A stretch of 64,000 nucleotides of DNA from Taeniopygia guttata (taxonomy: Eukaryota; Chordata; Aves; Passeriformes; Estrildidae). Numbering within the stretch: position 1 is the stretch's first letter; the number at the start of each line of letters is the position of its first letter. A program made the translations under genes and the position numbers. Below the pieces are notes generated by a model, which was not told the origin of the DNA, did not search any database, and was given only the letters and a program-made list of their open reading frames with translations. The DNA lies in the NCBI RefSeq assembly GCF_048771995.1, contig NC_133030.1:13904001-13968000 (forward strand), given 5' to 3'. Of this stretch, positions 60,701 through 64,000 are shown piece by piece.

Positions 60701-63700
60701 TGTTCCTCAGCACCTGCTTGAAGCCATCCAAGCTAAGGATGGACACTGTGTAATTTGCAGGACACGTGATTTGGTCTTTAAGGCTCAGATCAAATAAAAT
60801 GGAATAGAAATGAGGCAGTAATTGAGTTAAGTGGAATGTACTGTGCAGGCTGATGCTGGGGTCACAGAAATCCTTGGGCTGGACAACACTGACAATGGAA
60901 CAAACCAAAATATGTGTGTTGTGGCCACCCAGCAGCAGGATGAACAGCCTTCCAGTGAATATCCTAAACTCAATAGCCCACAGAATGCTTTCTGTCTACT
61001 AGGCAACTGGCTTTTGTAGTGATTTTATCCTGAGTCTTTGCTGTGTTGCAAAACTCTTCAGGCAGGGCCCAATGAGTTCAGGTGCTGCTGTTGAGATAAG
61101 TGCCCATGATGAGCTATGTGCTGTCACCTGTGCCTGTTACCATTCTCAGGTGCAGCAGCAGGGAGCTCCTGTCACTCACACCTCACAAAACCTGTCCTGG
61201 GCAAGGCCATGGCCATGCCAGGACAGAAAACTTCACTGTCACAGAGCTGTTCATGTGGCAGAAAGGGGACAGATAATCTTATCCTCATTCAGCTGCAAGC
61301 TCCTCTCAGTTGGGTAGTCCTGGGGGAGTCCTTTTGTGAGTCCTAGTAAGGATCTCAGCCATTTTTTGGTTATCAAGCCTAATTTTGATTCCCTCCTAGC
61401 CCTATGACAACATGCACCCGTTGAGGCAAACACTGAGCAATTGGGAGTGCTACAGCCAAAGCTACACACTGAGCTCTCGGTTTACATATGAAAAGCTCAG
61501 AATCTGTACAGGAAAAATGTTAAACAAAACAAAAAAAAAAACCCAAAAAACCCAAAAGAATATAATCCTCTACCTCACTATAGCATTACACTGGACTGGC
61601 AGGCAGGAAGACTTATCCTACTTTCCTCCACCCAGCTTCAATGCCCTTGTCTTTATGCTCCGTATTTCTCATCTGCTCCTGCTCATTTTGCCTGAAGACC
61701 TGCTGGTTTGTTCAGTCTCAAGGCTTTGCTCATGGAATGCCAGGAGACACACAGCATTTGGAAGACTGGCAGGACATGAAAGCAGAAGAAAAGCAGATTG
61801 TTTTGTCCAGAGCATTAGTCCAAGCAACTATTTGCCATCTACTACATGAAATCAGGAGTTACTTGAAGTGCTGTTAGATATTAATTCACATCAGCACACA
61901 AGGAGAAGCAGCACCAAGGAATTAAAGAATATAGTCCTGGAGCCAGCCCACAAGTCATTCCTGATTGCATTCCCGAGGAGCAGCGTGCAGCATGAATGGC
62001 AAACCAAACTCAGCCATTCTCCCCGTATCTGAGCGCTGGAGATCTGAATACCTCTGCTCTGACGATCAAAATACCATTTGCTATTTCAAACAGATCTTTC
62101 TTCTTGGAATAAGCTTTCGGTAATTAAAGGAAGAGGCGTTATCTGGGTTGAAAGCTGGAGCCTGGGCGCGCTGTCGGGCGCGATGAGGCAGTCAGGGGGA
62201 AGCTGGCAGAGCTGCTTTGCAGGGTGTTGTCATGGGAACAGAGCAAGGAGGGCATTCGCTGCTCTGCATCCTCCTCCCAAAATCGATGCTTTTCGCAGCG
62301 CCGGCAGAGCTCTCCGGCTGTCTCAGCACAGATTGGACCTGAATGAACCGCAAGGGCCAGAATCTCGCTTTGTGTGAAAGTGGTGTCACTCCTGATTTGA
62401 GTGGAAGACTTTGGCGCACATTTTAGCTGCCTGTGAATCTGGCATCCGTAATGGTCAGTGGCAGCACACAAAGGGTTGAGTTTGGTCAGCGAGTGCATCA
62501 CCATAGTGGGCAAGCTCAGAATGTAAAGTATTGCCATAGTGTCAGTGTTTGTGGTCATCTGAAGTGTTGGACTCACCTTGCACAATGCTGTCTTTGAATG
62601 CTGCTTACTTCCTCTGTGCAGGTCTGTGTATGTGGAATTGTTGGAATTTCCTTTATGAGAAGTACTTTGTGTGATGCTGTGGTTGCTAGGGACAAACAAT
62701 GGTAGTGAATGGTTTCCTGGATAAAGAAGAATACAGAAATTTCTGCTCCTTCAATTGCTAGGAATATGTAACTAAAAGAAAAAGAATGCTGTTAATGTTG
62801 CACCACAGAGACCAGTGGAAGTAGAATTAAATGCAATATGTAAGAAAAGATCTGACAAAGGCTGAAAATGCTAACAGAAAAAAGAGCAAAATGCAATTTA
62901 TTGCCTCCAAGCTTTCATTTTGCTTTGCCCAGGTCTGGTGGCAAAGAAAAGATCTTCTAATTAAAGCAGGCATCTGCAGAGTAACTGCACTGCTGCCACT
63001 GACCCAGGCCAGCAAGGTGCTGAGTGAACACTTCTCATTTCCTATCCACAACAAAGTGTGAATGAGGGGCCCACAGCCATCCAGGGCTTGCTTTGGAAAA
63101 GTGACCAAAATAGCAGGCAAGGGAAGAAAATGGAGCAATGCATGGAGGGCTTCCCAATTTGCTTTCAATTTCCAGAGGTCATTGAAAACCCCCTCTGCTT
63201 AGCAACAAGTTTGAGGCAAGTAATGATAAACTTAGCCACAAAAATGCTTGGAGTTGTATCATAAACATAATCTTACCTTGTCTTTAACCTCTCTCTCCCT
63301 GGCTCTGGTGTTTCCATGCAGGCTGCAGCAAAGCCTGGAATGAAATGGCTGGCACTGGGTAGAGCACATTCTGGATTCATAGTGACTTTATTCTAGTGCT
63401 GATCCCTTTGAACATAAAACAAGAAGCATGAATGTATTAGAGCAATCCTTGTGGATTACTCTGTGTGAGGAAGAAACTGTGGTTCCTTTTTGGGCATGTT
63501 TGCCTCAGTGCCTCTAGCAAAAGCTCTCTGGGGTAGAACAAGGAGCAGCAAAGTGTGTGGAGAGGCACTGACCTTGTCTCCCCCATGAGTAATACATGCA
63601 GGGCATCTGAGGTCTTGCTGGATCAGGGCTGGTAGAGACTATTTATAAGTTTTGGATGAAACAAACAAATGCAGAAGCTGTTCTTTGTGCTGCAAGGGAT

Positions 63701-64000
63701 GAAGCCAGAGTTGTGGACTTAGAGACCATGGTTAAAGAGCTGAAGCCCCTGTCTCACCCACAAGCTGCTGTTCCTTGTATTTGCAGCATTGTCCTTTGCT
63801 GAAGGAAGGGGCATGGAGCAGGAATTGCACTGATAAGAGCATGACATATGCCATGAATTAAAAATACACACAGAACAGGGCATGCTCCCCATGTATGTGA
63901 TGTGGAGACTCAGCTGCTGCAGTGTGTGAGAGCTCTGACTGACCTTGCATTAGCACAGAGGGACCTTGAACTCTTACAGCCCGCGGAAAAGTCAGGAGTG
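57775..64000. other. Intergenic DNA to end of window
   Basis: No exon, RNA gene or mobile element was recognised. It contains an A/C-rich run near 61.52-61.56 kb and a small CpG-rich patch at about 62.13-62.33 kb. Confidence 0.5.
62130..62330. promoter_or_regulatory. Small CpG-rich patch
   Basis: CpG is locally enriched (gggcgcgctgtcgggcgcga and cgcagcgccggcagagctc) in otherwise CpG-poor DNA. No coding match was found. It could be a regulatory element, but this is only a compositional signal. Confidence 0.25.

Noticed and set aside
62139-62699. A 186-codon minus-strand frame near the end of the window
   Set aside because: No domain or splice structure was seen. It overlaps a small CpG-rich patch but nothing supports a protein.

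Overview
The window is vertebrate nuclear DNA, most likely from a bird and possibly a songbird. It has split genes with GT-AG introns, CR1-type LINE fragments, solo retroviral LTRs, and gene order that matches the human 11p15 neighbourhood SCUBE2 - NRIP3 read on one strand. I cannot name the species. No operons, CRISPR arrays or bacterial features are present.

Layout. (1) 397-24685, plus strand: the 3' part of SCUBE2, a secreted/cell-surface EGF-CUB protein. Eighteen coding exons are visible, running from the fourth EGF-like module to the stop codon. The signal peptide and first EGF modules lie upstream of the window. A possible 3' UTR runs on to a poly(A) signal near 27919. (2) About 27.9-40.1 kb: intergenic DNA with a GC-rich patch (36.3-36.9 kb) and a solo LTR (37.0-37.7 kb). 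(3) 40350-52383, plus strand: all seven coding exons of NRIP3 (249 residues), a small cellular protein with a retropepsin-like fold. It has a TATA-containing, GC-rich promoter, a minisatellite over the likely 5' UTR, and a 3' UTR ending near a poly(A) signal at 54217. (4) About 54.2-64.0 kb: intergenic DNA with two CpG-rich patches and one LTR-like sequence, and no gene I can support.

The two genes are tandem neighbours with no evident shared job. SCUBE2 acts outside the cell; its family is known for helping release lipid-modified Hedgehog. NRIP3 is intracellular and poorly characterised. 

The points most worth following up are: an expected cysteine-rich exon of SCUBE2 that I cannot find inside an unusually long intron; a pair of near-identical solo LTRs in the same orientation that flank the NRIP3 promoter and first exon; a minisatellite sitting where the NRIP3 transcript should start; and a splice donor in NRIP3 that overlaps an in-frame stop. 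I found no convincing previously undescribed system. Exon borders were placed by eye from reading frame, splice consensus and remembered human protein sequences, without any alignment program.
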